The notes under the pieces were generated by a model. The model was not told the DNA's origin. It saw only the letters and a program-made list of their open reading frames with translations, and ran no database searches. Source: DATBIO01 sp036556965 (GTDB taxonomy: Bacteria > Acidobacteriota > Vicinamibacteria > Fen-336). Taken from it: a stretch of 42,880 nucleotides of DNA. The stretch is from assembly GCA_036556965.1 (NCBI GenBank), contig DATBIO010000122.1, positions 1 through 42,880 of the forward strand. Direction: 5' to 3'. The translations under genes were made by a program, and so were the position numbers. This document shows positions 24,768 to 34,617 of the stretch, one piece after another (position 1 is the stretch's first letter; each line of letters opens with the position of its first letter).

Positions 24768-25354
24768 GGCGCGCCCCAGCCGCCCAGGATCGTCTCCACT
24801 ACGGAGTCGGCCAGCGCGGGCGTGAGGAGGGGCTCGCCCACCAGCAGGTAGCCGCAGAACGCCTCCCCCAGGGCGCCCATCAGCACGAGCATCCGCACGG
24901 CGGTATCGCCCGGGCCGAACTCCCCGTTGCGCACGCCCTTCTCCACGGCCTCTGCCACGCAGGCCACGATGTCGCGGTAGAAACGCGGGAAGTCGGTGGC
25001 GGGCGCCGTGTCGGGAGGGTTGTGCACGAGGCGGAGGCAGAAGCGCATGAGGTCGCGCCGCGCCACCGCGGTCGCGAAGTACCCGCGCGCCATGCGGCGC
25101 AGGCCATCGGTGGCCGACGGCGCGCCGGCGAGCGGTTCCACCACCGCGCGATGGAAGTCCTCGAGGGCTCCGTCCAGGAGGGCGCGGAAGACTCCCTCCT
25201 TGGAGCCATAGAAATGATAGAGGGTCGGCTTCGTGATGCCCGCGGCCTCACAGATCTCGCGCACGGAGACGGCGTCGTAGCCCTTGCTGGAGAACAAGTC
25301 GAGAGCAGACAGCAAGATACGGTCCGAGCTGCGGACCGCGGGCGCACTGGTCAC
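24764..25354 (-). CDS. TetR-family repressor of the efflux operon
   Basis: A 196-residue TetR protein. The DNA-binding part is ILLSALDLFSSKGYDAVSVREICEAAGITKPTLYHFYGSKEGVF, where ITKPTLYHFYGSKE is the recognition helix; the rest is the helical ligand and dimer domain. It is the first gene of the tetR-tolC-mfp-RND operon, four bases overlapping the next gene, and a perfect palindrome lies 13 bases before its GTG start. This fits autorepression of the whole operon with release by pump substrates, as in AcrR-type regulators (established for the family, inferred here). Confidence 0.94.
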   Translation of the reverse strand: MTSAPAVRSSDRILLSALDLFSSKGYDAVSVREICEAAGITKPTLYHFYGSKEGVFRALLDGALEDFHRAVVEPLAGAPSATDGLRRMARGYFATAVARRDLMRFCLRLVHNPPDTAPATDFPRFYRDIVACVAEAVEKGVRNGEFGPGDTAVRMLVLMGALGEAFCGYLLVGEPLLTPALADSVVETILGGWGAP

Positions 25355-25366
25355 GCCAGCCTATAC

Positions 25367-25380
25367 GTACCGGACGGTAC
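25367..25380. promoter_or_regulatory. Palindromic operator of the TetR-controlled efflux operon
   Basis: GTACCG-GA-CGGTAC is a perfect six-base inverted repeat in the 65-base gap between cysK and tetR. A -10-like TATAGG lies just downstream on the minus strand (25365-25360), so binding would block the promoter. It resembles the ACCG/CGGT half-sites common for TetR regulators of RND pumps. Confidence 0.6.
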
Positions 25381-25419
25381 AGAGGTTCCAGAGCGACGTA
25401 GCGGGCTGCGCGACCCGCG

Positions 25420-26367
25420 TCAGGGCAGCAGCGCCTCGTCCGTGGCCTCGGTGATGCCCTCGAAGAGGAAGGTCGAGAGGTAGCGCTCACCGGTATCGGG
25501 CAGCATGGCCAGGAGGACCGTTCCGGGCGGCGCCTTCTGGGCCACCTTGACCGCGGCCGCGAACGTCCCCCCGGACGAGATCCCGCAGAAGATCCCCTCC
25601 TTCTGGGCGAGGTCGCGGGCCGCATCACGCGCCTCGACCTCGCTCACGAGCACGCACTCGTCGTAGATGTCGCGGTTGAGCACCGCGGGCACGAAGTCGG
25701 GGTTCCACCCCTGGATGCGGTGGGGGACCCATTGCCCCTTGGAGACGACGGGGGCGGTCTCGGGCTCGGTGAAGACGATCTTGATGTCGGGCCGCGCCAG
25801 CTTCAGCATCTCGCCGGCGCCCGTGATGGTGCCGCCCGTCCCGATGCCGCTGACGAAGTAGTCGAGGCGCCGCCCCGCGAAGTCGCGCAGGATCTCGGGG
25901 CCGGTGGTGTTCCGGTGGTAGGCGGGGTTGGACGGGTTCTCGAACTGCTGGGGCAGGAACCACCCGTGCTGCGCCGCCAGCTCCTGCGCCTTGCGCACCA
26001 TGCCCGAGCCGCGCTCCGCCGCCGGGGTCAGCACCACCCGCGCCCCCAGCGCCTTCATGAGCTTGCGCCGCTCCACGCTGAAGCTGTCCGACATGACGGC
26101 CACGAAGGGATAGCCCTTGGCCGCGCAGACCATGGCCAGGGCGATGCCGGTGTTGCCGGAGGTGGGCTCCACGACGGTGGCCCCCGGCCGCAGGGCGCCC
26201 CGCTGCTCGGCGTCCTCGATCATGGCGATGGCCAGCCTGTCCTTCACCGAGCTCATGGGGTTGAAGGCCTCGCACTTCACGTAGATGGTGGCGTGCGGCG
26301 GCCCCAGGCGGTTGACGCGCACCACGGGCGTGTTGCCGATGGTCCCCAGGATGCTGTCGTGGATCAT
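25420..26367 (-). CDS. cysK: Cysteine synthase (O-acetylserine sulfhydrylase)
   Basis: A 315-residue fold-type II PLP enzyme. PLP Lys42 is in NPMSSVKDR, the substrate loop is PTSGNTG, the phosphate loop is GIGTGGTITG, and the C-terminal GISSGGTFAA with the Ser contacting the PLP nitrogen is present. It makes cysteine from O-acetylserine and sulfide. GGAGGG precedes the ATG. It lies 32 bases after livF on the same strand, so it may be the last gene of the transporter operon. In Firmicutes CysK forms a complex with the Rrf2-type regulator CymR; a cysteine-free Rrf2 gene next to sulfate transport genes lies 10 kb away in this window. Confidence 0.93.
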   Translation of the reverse strand: MIHDSILGTIGNTPVVRVNRLGPPHATIYVKCEAFNPMSSVKDRLAIAMIEDAEQRGALRPGATVVEPTSGNTGIALAMVCAAKGYPFVAVMSDSFSVERRKLMKALGARVVLTPAAERGSGMVRKAQELAAQHGWFLPQQFENPSNPAYHRNTTGPEILRDFAGRRLDYFVSGIGTGGTITGAGEMLKLARPDIKIVFTEPETAPVVSKGQWVPHRIQGWNPDFVPAVLNRDIYDECVLVSEVEARDAARDLAQKEGIFCGISSGGTFAAAVKVAQKAPPGTVLLAMLPDTGERYLSTFLFEGITEATDEALLP

Positions 26368-26399
26368 GGTCCCTCCTGCCGGGCGGGGGCGGGGCGCGC

Positions 26400-27100
<701 letters not shown>

Positions 27101-27104
<4 letters not shown>

Positions 27105-27864
27105 GCCCCCCCCAGGTAGGCCTCGATGACCTTGGGGTCGCACTGCACCTTCTCCGGCGGCCCCACGGCGATGGTGGAGCCGTAGTCGAGCACGTGCACC
27201 GTCTCGCACACCCCCATCACGACCTTCATGTTGTGCTCGACGAGGAGGATGGCCATGCCGAACTGGTCGCGGATCCAGTGGATCAGCTCCATGAGCTCGT
27301 GGGCCTCGCTGGGGTTCATGCCTGCCGCGGGCTCGTCCAGGCAGAGCACCTTGGGCTTGGTGGCCATGGCCCGCGCGATCTCCAGGCGGCGCTGCGAGCC
27401 GTAGGGGAGGTTGCGGGCCACCTCGTCGGCCAGGCGGTCGAGCTTGAAGATGTGCAGCAGCTCCCGCGCCTCGTGGTCGATCCGCTCCTCTTCCGCGTGG
27501 TGGGTGCGGCTGTGGGTGAGGGCGGCCAGGATCCCCGCCCTCTGCTTGCGGTCGAAGGCCACCTTCACGTTCTCCAGCACGGAGAGGTTGCCGAAGAGGC
27601 GGATGTTCTGGAAGGTGCGCGCGATCCCGCGCGCGTTGATCTGGTTCGGCCTGAGGCCGTGCACGTCGGTGCCCTCGAGGCAGACCCGCCCCGCCGTCGG
27701 CTCGTAGACGCCGGTGATGACGTTGAAGACCGTGGTCTTGCCCGCCCCGTTGGGGCCGATGAGGCCGTAGAGGGCGCGCGGCTCCAGGGTGAAGGACACC
27801 TCGTTCACGGCCACCAGGCCGCCGAAGCGCATGAGGATCTTGTCGAGGACGAGGAGGGCGGCCA

Positions 27865-27865
<1 letters not shown>
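27101..27865 (-). CDS. livG: Branched-chain amino acid-type ABC transporter ATPase LivG
   Basis: A 254-residue ATPase with Walker A GPNGAGKTT, the LivG feature ARTFQNIRLFGNLSVLENV (Q-loop), a signature region LPYGSQRRLEIARAMA (the usual LSGG serine-glycine replaced by the LPYGxQR form normal for LivG) and Walker B VLCLDEPAAGMNPSE. The longer helical insertion after the Q-loop (TRKQRAGILAALTHSRTHH region) is also typical. Start and stop overlap livM and livF. Confidence 0.95.
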
Positions 27866-28899
<1,034 letters not shown>

Positions 28900-28904
28900 C
28901 CTGG

Positions 28905-29801
28905 CTAGACCTTCTCGCGCGCGGCGCGGCCGAGGATGCCCTGCGGCCGGAAGAGGAGGAGGGCGATGAGGATGGTGAAGGCGATGGCGTCGCGGTAGGT
29001 GGGGGAGAGGTAGGCCACCACGAAGGTCTCCGCGAGACCGATGAGGAGGCCGCCGAGGAGGGCGCCCGGGATGTTGCCGATGCCGCCCAGCACCGCGGCC
29101 ACGAACGCCTTCAGCCCGTACATGATCCCCATCAGGGGGTCGATCTTGGGGATGGCCATCCCGATGAGCACCCCCGCCACCGCCGCGAAGGCGGAGCCGA
29201 GGGCGAAGGTGATGACGATCATGCGGTTGGTGGACACCCCCATGAGCTTGGCCGCGTCCAGGTTGAAGGAGACGGCGCGCATGGCCACCCCCGTCTTCGT
29301 GCGCATCACGAGCACGTAGAGGAAGAGGGCCACCATCAGCGACACCACGAACACGGTGAGCTGCTCGGAGGTGAGGCGCACCCCGGCCACGATGTACGAG
29401 TAGTGCGGGGCCAGGGAGGGGAAGAACTTGGGGTCGGGCCCGAAGACGAGCTGGCCCGCGTTCTCCAGGAAGAGGGAGACGCCGATGGCGGTGATGAGGG
29501 AGGTGAGCTTGGCCGCCCGCCGCACCGGGCGGTAGGCGAAGCGCTCGATGACGATGCCGAGGAGCGCGCACACGGCCATGGCCCCCAGCATCACCAGCGC
29601 CGCCTTGACGAACGACGGCTCCCCTCCCCGCATCTTCAGGGACAGGTAGTAGCCGGCGTAGGCGCCGATCATGTAGACGTCGCCGTGGGCGAAGTTGATG
29701 AGGCGCAGGATGCCGTAGACCATCGTGTAACCCAGGGCGATGAGGCCGTAGATGGAACCCAGGGAGAGGCCGTTCACGAGCTGCTGGAGGAAGATCTCCA
29801 C
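28905..29801 (-). CDS. livH: Branched-chain amino acid-type ABC permease LivH
   Basis: A 298-residue permease with LivH hallmarks: QQLVNGLSLGSIYGLIALGYTMVYGILRLINFAHGDVYMIGAY at the N-terminus, the ATPase-coupling loop MRAVSFNLDAAKLMGVSTNRMI, and ILLFRPQGILGR at the C-terminus. It pairs with LivM as the channel. A 134-base gap carrying a strong hairpin separates it from livK upstream. Confidence 0.95.
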   Translation of the reverse strand: MEIFLQQLVNGLSLGSIYGLIALGYTMVYGILRLINFAHGDVYMIGAYAGYYLSLKMRGGEPSFVKAALVMLGAMAVCALLGIVIERFAYRPVRRAAKLTSLITAIGVSLFLENAGQLVFGPDPKFFPSLAPHYSYIVAGVRLTSEQLTVFVVSLMVALFLYVLVMRTKTGVAMRAVSFNLDAAKLMGVSTNRMIVITFALGSAFAAVAGVLIGMAIPKIDPLMGIMYGLKAFVAAVLGGIGNIPGALLGGLLIGLAETFVVAYLSPTYRDAIAFTILIALLLFRPQGILGRAAREKV

Positions 29802-29854
29802 GCTCTACCCGCTCGGGTCAGCCGGCCCGCGCGCCGTCCCCCGGGCCAGGAGCC

Positions 29855-29882
29855 CCGGCGGCGCAGGGGGCGAAGCCGCCGG
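29855..29882 (-). other. Intercistronic hairpin between livK and livH
   Basis: CCGGCGGC (29855-29862) and GCCGCCGG (29875-29882) form a perfect eight-base stem with a 12-base loop in the livK-livH gap. No T-tract follows on the minus strand. Such a structure could protect the 3' end of livK mRNA so that the binding protein is made in excess over the permeases, as known for other ABC importers. Confidence 0.5.
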
Positions 29883-29935
29883 CGGGGAGGGGGCTGCGAT
29901 CACGACGGCGTGAACGAGCACGGGGCAGGGACGAT

Positions 29936-31069
29936 CTACGGGGCGATCGTCTCGACGTACTGGAACTTGCCCCCCGCCACCTTCAGGACAACGGCCGGCT
30001 TCACCGCGTTGCGCTTCTCGTCGATGTTGATGCTGCCGGTCACGCCGCCGAAGGCCTTGGTGGCGGCGATGGCGTCGCGCAGCGCCGGCCCCTCCGTGCT
30101 GCCCGCCCGCTTCATGGCGTCCACCAGGATCTTGGCCGCGTCGTAGGCCAGGGCGGCCAGCGCGTCGGGAGCGGTGCCGTGCTGGGCCTTGTAGTCGGCG
30201 ACGAACTTCTGGATGACGGGGTTGGGGTCGTCGGCGGAGTAGTGGTTGGAGATGTAGGAGCCCTCGATGGCCTGGCCCCCGATCTCGAACAGCCGCTGGG
30301 AGTCCCACCCGTCGCCGCCCATGAGGGGAGCGGTGATGCCCAGCTCCCGCGCCTGGCGCGCCACCGTGCCCGCCTCCGTGTAGTAGCCGGGCACGTAGAT
30401 GGCCTCGGGCTTGAGCGACTTGAGCTGCGTGAGCTGGGCGCGGAAGTCGCTGTCCCCCTCGCTGTAGCTCTGCTCGCCCACGACCTGCCCGCCCAGGCCC
30501 TGGAAGGTGTTGGTGAAGAACTGGCGCAGGCCCACCGAGTAGTCGTTCTTGACGTCGTACAGGATGGCCACCTTCTTCACCTTCAGGGTGTTGGCGGCGA
30601 ACTTGGCCATGACCGAGCCCTGGAAGGGGTCGATGAAGCAGACGCGGAAGATGTAGTCGCCGACCTCCGTCACCCGCGGGTTGGTGGAGGACGGCGAGAT
30701 CATCGGCACCTTGGCCGCCTGGGCGATGGGGGCCACGGCCAGGGAGCGGGATGACGCCACCTCGCCGAGCAGGGCCACCACCCGGTTCTGGTTGATGAGC
30801 TTGGTGGCGGCGGTGGCCGCCTCCTCGGGCTTGCTCTGGTCGTCCTCCGTGATCAGCTTGAGCTGCTTGCCCAGCACGCCGCCCGCGGCGTTCACCTCGG
30901 CGAAGGCCATCATGATGCCGTTGTGGGTGGACTGGCCGAAGGTGGCCGTGGTCCCGGTGAGGGAGCTGAACTCGCCGACGACGATCTCGTTCGCGGTGCC
31001 CCCGCCGCCCCCCGCGCACCCCGCCAGGAGCGTGAGGACAGACGCCGCCGTCCAGAGCCGCAGCTTCAT
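29936..31069 (-). CDS. livK: Branched-chain amino acid-type ABC transporter substrate-binding lipoprotein
   Basis: A 377-residue periplasmic-binding protein (LivJ/LivK family). The signal peptide ends in a lipobox (LTLLAGCAGG). Mature part: EIVVGEFSSLTGTTATFGQSTHNGIMMAFAEVNAAGG, the standard entry of the family, then VPMISPSSTNPRVT for ligand contacts and AYDAAKILVDAM near the end. First gene of the livKHMGF(-cysK) unit, with a consensus promoter and AAGGA ribosome site. Family members carry branched-chain amino acids but also amides, urea and aromatic acids, so the ligand is open. Confidence 0.94.
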   Translation of the reverse strand: MKLRLWTAASVLTLLAGCAGGGGGTANEIVVGEFSSLTGTTATFGQSTHNGIMMAFAEVNAAGGVLGKQLKLITEDDQSKPEEAATAATKLINQNRVVALLGEVASSRSLAVAPIAQAAKVPMISPSSTNPRVTEVGDYIFRVCFIDPFQGSVMAKFAANTLKVKKVAILYDVKNDYSVGLRQFFTNTFQGLGGQVVGEQSYSEGDSDFRAQLTQLKSLKPEAIYVPGYYTEAGTVARQARELGITAPLMGGDGWDSQRLFEIGGQAIEGSYISNHYSADDPNPVIQKFVADYKAQHGTAPDALAALAYDAAKILVDAMKRAGSTEGPALRDAIAATKAFGGVTGSINIDEKRNAVKPAVVLKVAGGKFQYVETIAP

Positions 31070-31096
31070 GCAGGAGGTCCTTTCGTAAGGGCGGGC

Positions 31097-31126
31097 ATTA
31101 TTTCAGCCGGTTCTTGCGCTTGTCAA
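31097..31126 (-). promoter_or_regulatory. Promoter of the livK operon
   Basis: On the minus strand: -35 TTGACA (31126-31121, perfect), 18-base spacer, -10 AATAAT (31102-31097, five of six). AAGGA and the ATG of livK follow. The -35 lies back to back with that of the divergent dedA promoter. Confidence 0.75.
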
Positions 31127-31130
31127 AGGT

Positions 31131-31159
31131 TTGCCGGCCTCCCGGGCGCACGATAGGAT
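31131..31159 (+). promoter_or_regulatory. Putative promoter of the dedA-like gene
   Basis: TTGCCG (31131-31136), 17-base spacer, TAGGAT (31154-31159). GGAGGGG and the GTG at 31193 follow. Four bases separate its -35 from that of the livK promoter, so the two probably compete. Confidence 0.5.
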
Positions 31160-31192
31160 GGTCTCTTTTGCCGCCCGGAGGGGCTCTCGCCC

Positions 31193-31837
31193 GTGGAACT
31201 GATCCAGGAATTCTTCCGCAAGGTCTACAACGTCCCCGAGCTGATCCGCATGGGGGGGCTGCTCGGCCTCATCCTCATCGTCTTCGCCGAGACGGGCCTG
31301 CTCATCGGGTTCTTCCTCCCCGGCGACTCCCTCCTGGTGACGGCCGGCCTCTTCGCGGCCAAGGGCGACCTCGACATCGTGTGGCTGAACGTGGCCCTCA
31401 TCGCCGCCGCCATCATCGGCGACGCCACCGGCTACTACATCGGCAAGCGCACGGGCCACGCGCTGTACAGCCGCCCCAACTCGTTCTTCTTCCGGCGCGA
31501 GCACTTGATCAAGACGCACGAGTTCTACGAGAAGCACGGGGGCAAGACCATCGTCATCGCCCGCTTCATGCCCATCCTGCGCACCTTCGCCCCCGTGGTG
31601 GCGGGGGCGGCGGAGATGACCTACCGCAAGTTCGCCGTCTACAACGTGGTGGGAGGCGTGGGCTGGGTGCTCAGCATGACCCTGCTCGGCTACTTCCTGG
31701 GCCAGGCCGTCCCCGACATCGACCAGCACATCCACATCGTGGTCGCGGTGGTGATCTTCCTTTCCCTGCTGCCCGGCATCATCTCCGTGGCCCGGGCGCG
31801 CATGCAGAAGCCGGCCGCGCCGCCCTCCGCGGGCTGA
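31193..31837 (+). CDS. DedA family membrane protein
   Basis: A 214-residue polytopic inner-membrane protein. DedA hallmarks: ETGLLIGFFLPGDSLLVTAGLFA, the Gly-rich GDATGYYIGKRTG and the central RFMPILRTFAPVVAGAAEMTYRKF with its essential arginines and prolines. Members act in membrane lipid (undecaprenyl-phosphate or phospholipid) translocation and envelope homeostasis. GTG start with GGAGGGG eight or so bases upstream. It is 34 bases before the kinase-TPR gene, which however has its own -10-like element. Confidence 0.93.
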   Translation: MELIQEFFRKVYNVPELIRMGGLLGLILIVFAETGLLIGFFLPGDSLLVTAGLFAAKGDLDIVWLNVALIAAAIIGDATGYYIGKRTGHALYSRPNSFFFRREHLIKTHEFYEKHGGKTIVIARFMPILRTFAPVVAGAAEMTYRKFAVYNVVGGVGWVLSMTLLGYFLGQAVPDIDQHIHIVVAVVIFLSLLPGIISVARARMQKPAAPPSAG

Positions 31838-31857
31838 TCCCGCGGGCACGGCCGCGC

Positions 31858-31863
31858 TAGACT
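31858..31863 (+). promoter_or_regulatory. -10-like element eight bases before the kinase-TPR gene
   Basis: TAGACT is followed by eight bases and the GTG at 31872, with no Shine-Dalgarno. This is the third case of this spacing in the window and suggests a leaderless transcript. Confidence 0.4.
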
Positions 31864-31871
31864 CTGCGCGC

Positions 31872-34616
31872 GTGAGCTCACTCGACGACCGTACGAGCGG
31901 CGTCGACGTGCCCCTGCCCGCGCCGCGGCCGCCGGGACCGGACTTCGGGCGCTACCGCGGGCTGGGCTTCGTGGGCGCGGGGGGCATGGCCAGCGTCTAC
32001 AAGGCCCACGACCCGACCCTCGGCCGAAACGTGGCCCTGAAGTTCCTGCGCGGGGCCGACCCGGAGATGGCGGCCCGCCTCCTCGTCGAGGCGCGCGCGC
32101 AGGCGCGCATCCAGCACCCCCGCGTGTGCAGCGTCTACGAGGCGGGGGAGGAGGACGGCCGCCCCTTCATCGCCATGCAGTTCGTGGACGGGCAGCCGCT
32201 GGGGTCCGCGCGCGACGCCACGAGCCTCGAGGAGAAGCTCGCCATCATGAAGGAGGTGGCGGAGGCGGTCCACGCCGCGCACCAGGTGGGGATCATCCAC
32301 CGCGACCTCAAGCCCGCCAACGTGATGGTGGAGCGGGCGGCCGACGGCGCCTGGCTCCCGTACGTCATGGATTTCGGCCTGGCGCGGGAGGACGGCGGCT
32401 CCGGGCTCACCGTGACCAACGCCCGCCTGGGCACGCCCTCCTACATGTCCCCCGAGCAGGCCCGGGGCAAGGCCCTCGACCGCCGCAGCGACGTGTACGG
32501 CCTGGGCGCCACCCTCTACGAGGTGCTCTCCGGCCGCCGGCCCTTCGACGGCGACAGCGGCATGGACGTGCTCCTGCGCGTGGCCACCGAGGAGCCGGTC
32601 CCCCTGCGCGCCCTCGCGCCGTCGCTGCCCGCGGACGTGAACACCGTGGTCATGAAGTGCCTGGAGAAGGAGCCGGGCCGGCGCTACGACTCGGCGCGCG
32701 CCCTGGCCGAGGACCTGGGCCGCTACCTGGCGGGGGAGCCCATCCGGGCGCGCCCCGCCTCCGTGCGCTACCGCGTGACGCGCCGCCTCCGCAAGAACAG
32801 GGCGCTGGTGGGCACCGTGGCCGTGGCCTCCCTGCTCGTGCTCGGCTCGCTGGCCGCCTTCGTGCACGCGCGGGCGACGGCGCGCGAGGGGGCCGCCCTC
32901 GCTGCCGAGTTCGCGGAGGTGGTGAAGGACGTCGAGTGGCGCATGCGGGTCGCGCACATGGCGCCCCTCCACGACATCCGGCCGGAGAGGGCGCTGGTGG
33001 CGGAGCGCCTGCGCCACGTCGAGGAGCGCACGCGCCGCGCGGGGGGCGCCGCCCGCGGCCCCGGCGAGTACGCTATGGGCCGCGGCCAGCTCGCGCTGGG
33101 CCGGCCGGAGGCGGCGCGTGCGCGGCTGGAGGCGGCATGGGGCGCGGGTTATCGGCCTCCCGAAGCCGCCTACGCTCTGGGCCTGGCCCTCGGGCGCCTC
33201 TACGAGCGCGAGCGCAAGGTGGCGGACGCCATCGGCAACAGGGAGCTGCGGGAGGCCCGGCGTCGCGAGGTGCAGGTCAGCCTCCGGGACCCTGCGGTGG
33301 GATACCTGCGGCAGGCGCAGGGCAGCGACGCCGCCCCCGCCGCCTACGTCGAGGGGCTGCTCGCGCACTTCGAGGACCGCCCCCAGGAGGCGCTGGCCAA
33401 GGCGGCGGAGGCCGCGCGCCGCGCCCCCTGGTTCTACGAGGCGCGCCTGCTGGCGGGCGACGTCCATGCCGCCCTCGGCAAGAAGAAGCACGAGACGGGG
33501 GACGCCGCGGGCTCCGCGCGCGCGGTGGAGGACGCGGAGAGAGCCTACGCCGAGGCCATGGACCTCGCGCGCAGCGACCTGGCCGCCCGCGACGGCCTGT
33601 GCCAGATCGGCATCCAGCGCATGGAGGCGCGGCTCTACCAGGGCGGGGAGCTGGGCCCCCTCTACGAGACGACGCGCGCGCAGTGCGAGCAGGCCCTGGC
33701 CATCGACCCCGAGGCGCCGGAGGTGCACGCGAAGCTGGCCAACGTCCACCGCTACTGGGCCAACCACCTGGTCTTCCGCGGCCAGGAGCCGCTCCCGTCC
33801 CTGGACCTGGCCGCGGTCCACGCGCGCAAGGCCATCGCCGTCGACGCCGGCAACCGCCGTGCCCACGGCAACCTCGGCATCGTCCTGCGCCTGCGCGCGC
33901 AGTGGGAGCGCACGCACGGCATGCCCTGGGAGGCCTCGCTGGACGCCGCTCTCCGCTCCCTGCAGACGGCGGTGGAGCTGGCGCCCAAGAGCGATGCCGG
34001 CCCCATGAACGACCTGGCCAACGCCTACGTCACCCGCGCCAACGCGCGTTCGGCGGGGGGGGGCGACCCGCGCCCGGACCTCGAGCAGGCCGACGCGCTC
34101 TACGCCCGCGCGCTGCAGGCCGTGCCCGAGTACGGCTACGCGCACGCGAACCGCGGCGGGGCCCTCCTCGACCGCGCGCGCCACGAGTCCGAGCACGGCC
34201 TCGATGCCGGTCCCACGCTCGAGCGGGCGCGTGCCTCCCTGGAGATTGCGGTCGCCCTCCTGCCCGGGCTGGAGGGCACCCACACCCTGCTCGCGGAGGC
34301 GCACCTGAGGTCGGCGGAGTACGCGGAGGCACGCGGCCAGGACGCCGCTCCGGCGGTGAAGCGCGCGCGCGCGTCCATGCAGGCCGCCTCGCGCATCAAC
34401 CCGGACCCCGGCCCCGACCTGGTGAAGCTCGCGGGCGACGTGGCCCTGGCCGACGCGCGCGACCGGCGGCGGCGGGGCCGCCCCGCGGGCGAGCCCCTGG
34501 CCGAGGCCCGCCGCCTGTACGCCGAGGCGCTGCGGGCGGACGCCGGGATGAAGGGGGCGCGGAAGGGCCTGGCCGAGGTGGAGGCGCTGCGGCGAGGGGA
34601 AAAGGCCCCCCCCTGA
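31872..34616 (+). CDS. Ser/Thr protein kinase with membrane helix and long TPR region
   Basis: A 914-residue protein. Kinase domain at about 27-290: VGAGGMASVYK (P-loop), Lys57 in VALKF, HRDLKPANVM (His143-Arg-Asp145), DFG at about 166 and GTPSYMSPEQARGK activation segment; an RD kinase with all catalytic residues. A membrane helix (ALVGTVAVASLLVLGSLAAFV, about 311-331) separates it from a roughly 580-residue Ala-rich TPR-like region (for example AHGNLGIVLRLRAQW, MNDLANAYVTRANARS, AHANRGGALLDRARHES) that should lie in the periplasm. This architecture is common in Acidobacteria and Planctomycetes. Ligand and targets unknown. Its end is one base from the end of the convergent symporter gene. 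Confidence 0.93.
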   Translation: MSSLDDRTSGVDVPLPAPRPPGPDFGRYRGLGFVGAGGMASVYKAHDPTLGRNVALKFLRGADPEMAARLLVEARAQARIQHPRVCSVYEAGEEDGRPFIAMQFVDGQPLGSARDATSLEEKLAIMKEVAEAVHAAHQVGIIHRDLKPANVMVERAADGAWLPYVMDFGLAREDGGSGLTVTNARLGTPSYMSPEQARGKALDRRSDVYGLGATLYEVLSGRRPFDGDSGMDVLLRVATEEPVPLRALAPSLPADVNTVVMKCLEKEPGRRYDSARALAEDLGRYLAGEPIRARPASVRYRVTRRLRKNRALVGTVAVASLLVLGSLAAFVHARATAREGAALAAEFAEVVKDVEWRMRVAHMAPLHDIRPERALVAERLRHVEERTRRAGGAARGPGEYAMGRGQLALGRPEAARARLEAAWGAGYRPPEAAYALGLALGRLYERERKVADAIGNRELREARRREVQVSLRDPAVGYLRQAQGSDAAPAAYVEGLLAHFEDRPQEALAKAAEAARRAPWFYEARLLAGDVHAALGKKKHETGDAAGSARAVEDAERAYAEAMDLARSDLAARDGLCQIGIQRMEARLYQGGELGPLYETTRAQCEQALAIDPEAPEVHAKLANVHRYWANHLVFRGQEPLPSLDLAAVHARKAIAVDAGNRRAHGNLGIVLRLRAQWERTHGMPWEASLDAALRSLQTAVELAPKSDAGPMNDLANAYVTRANARSAGGGDPRPDLEQADALYARALQAVPEYGYAHANRGGALLDRARHESEHGLDAGPTLERARASLEIAVALLPGLEGTHTLLAEAHLRSAEYAEARGQDAAPAVKRARASMQAASRINPDPGPDLVKLAGDVALADARDRRRRGRPAGEPLAEARRLYAEALRADAGMKGARKGLAEVEALRRGEKAPP

Positions 34617-34617
34617 G

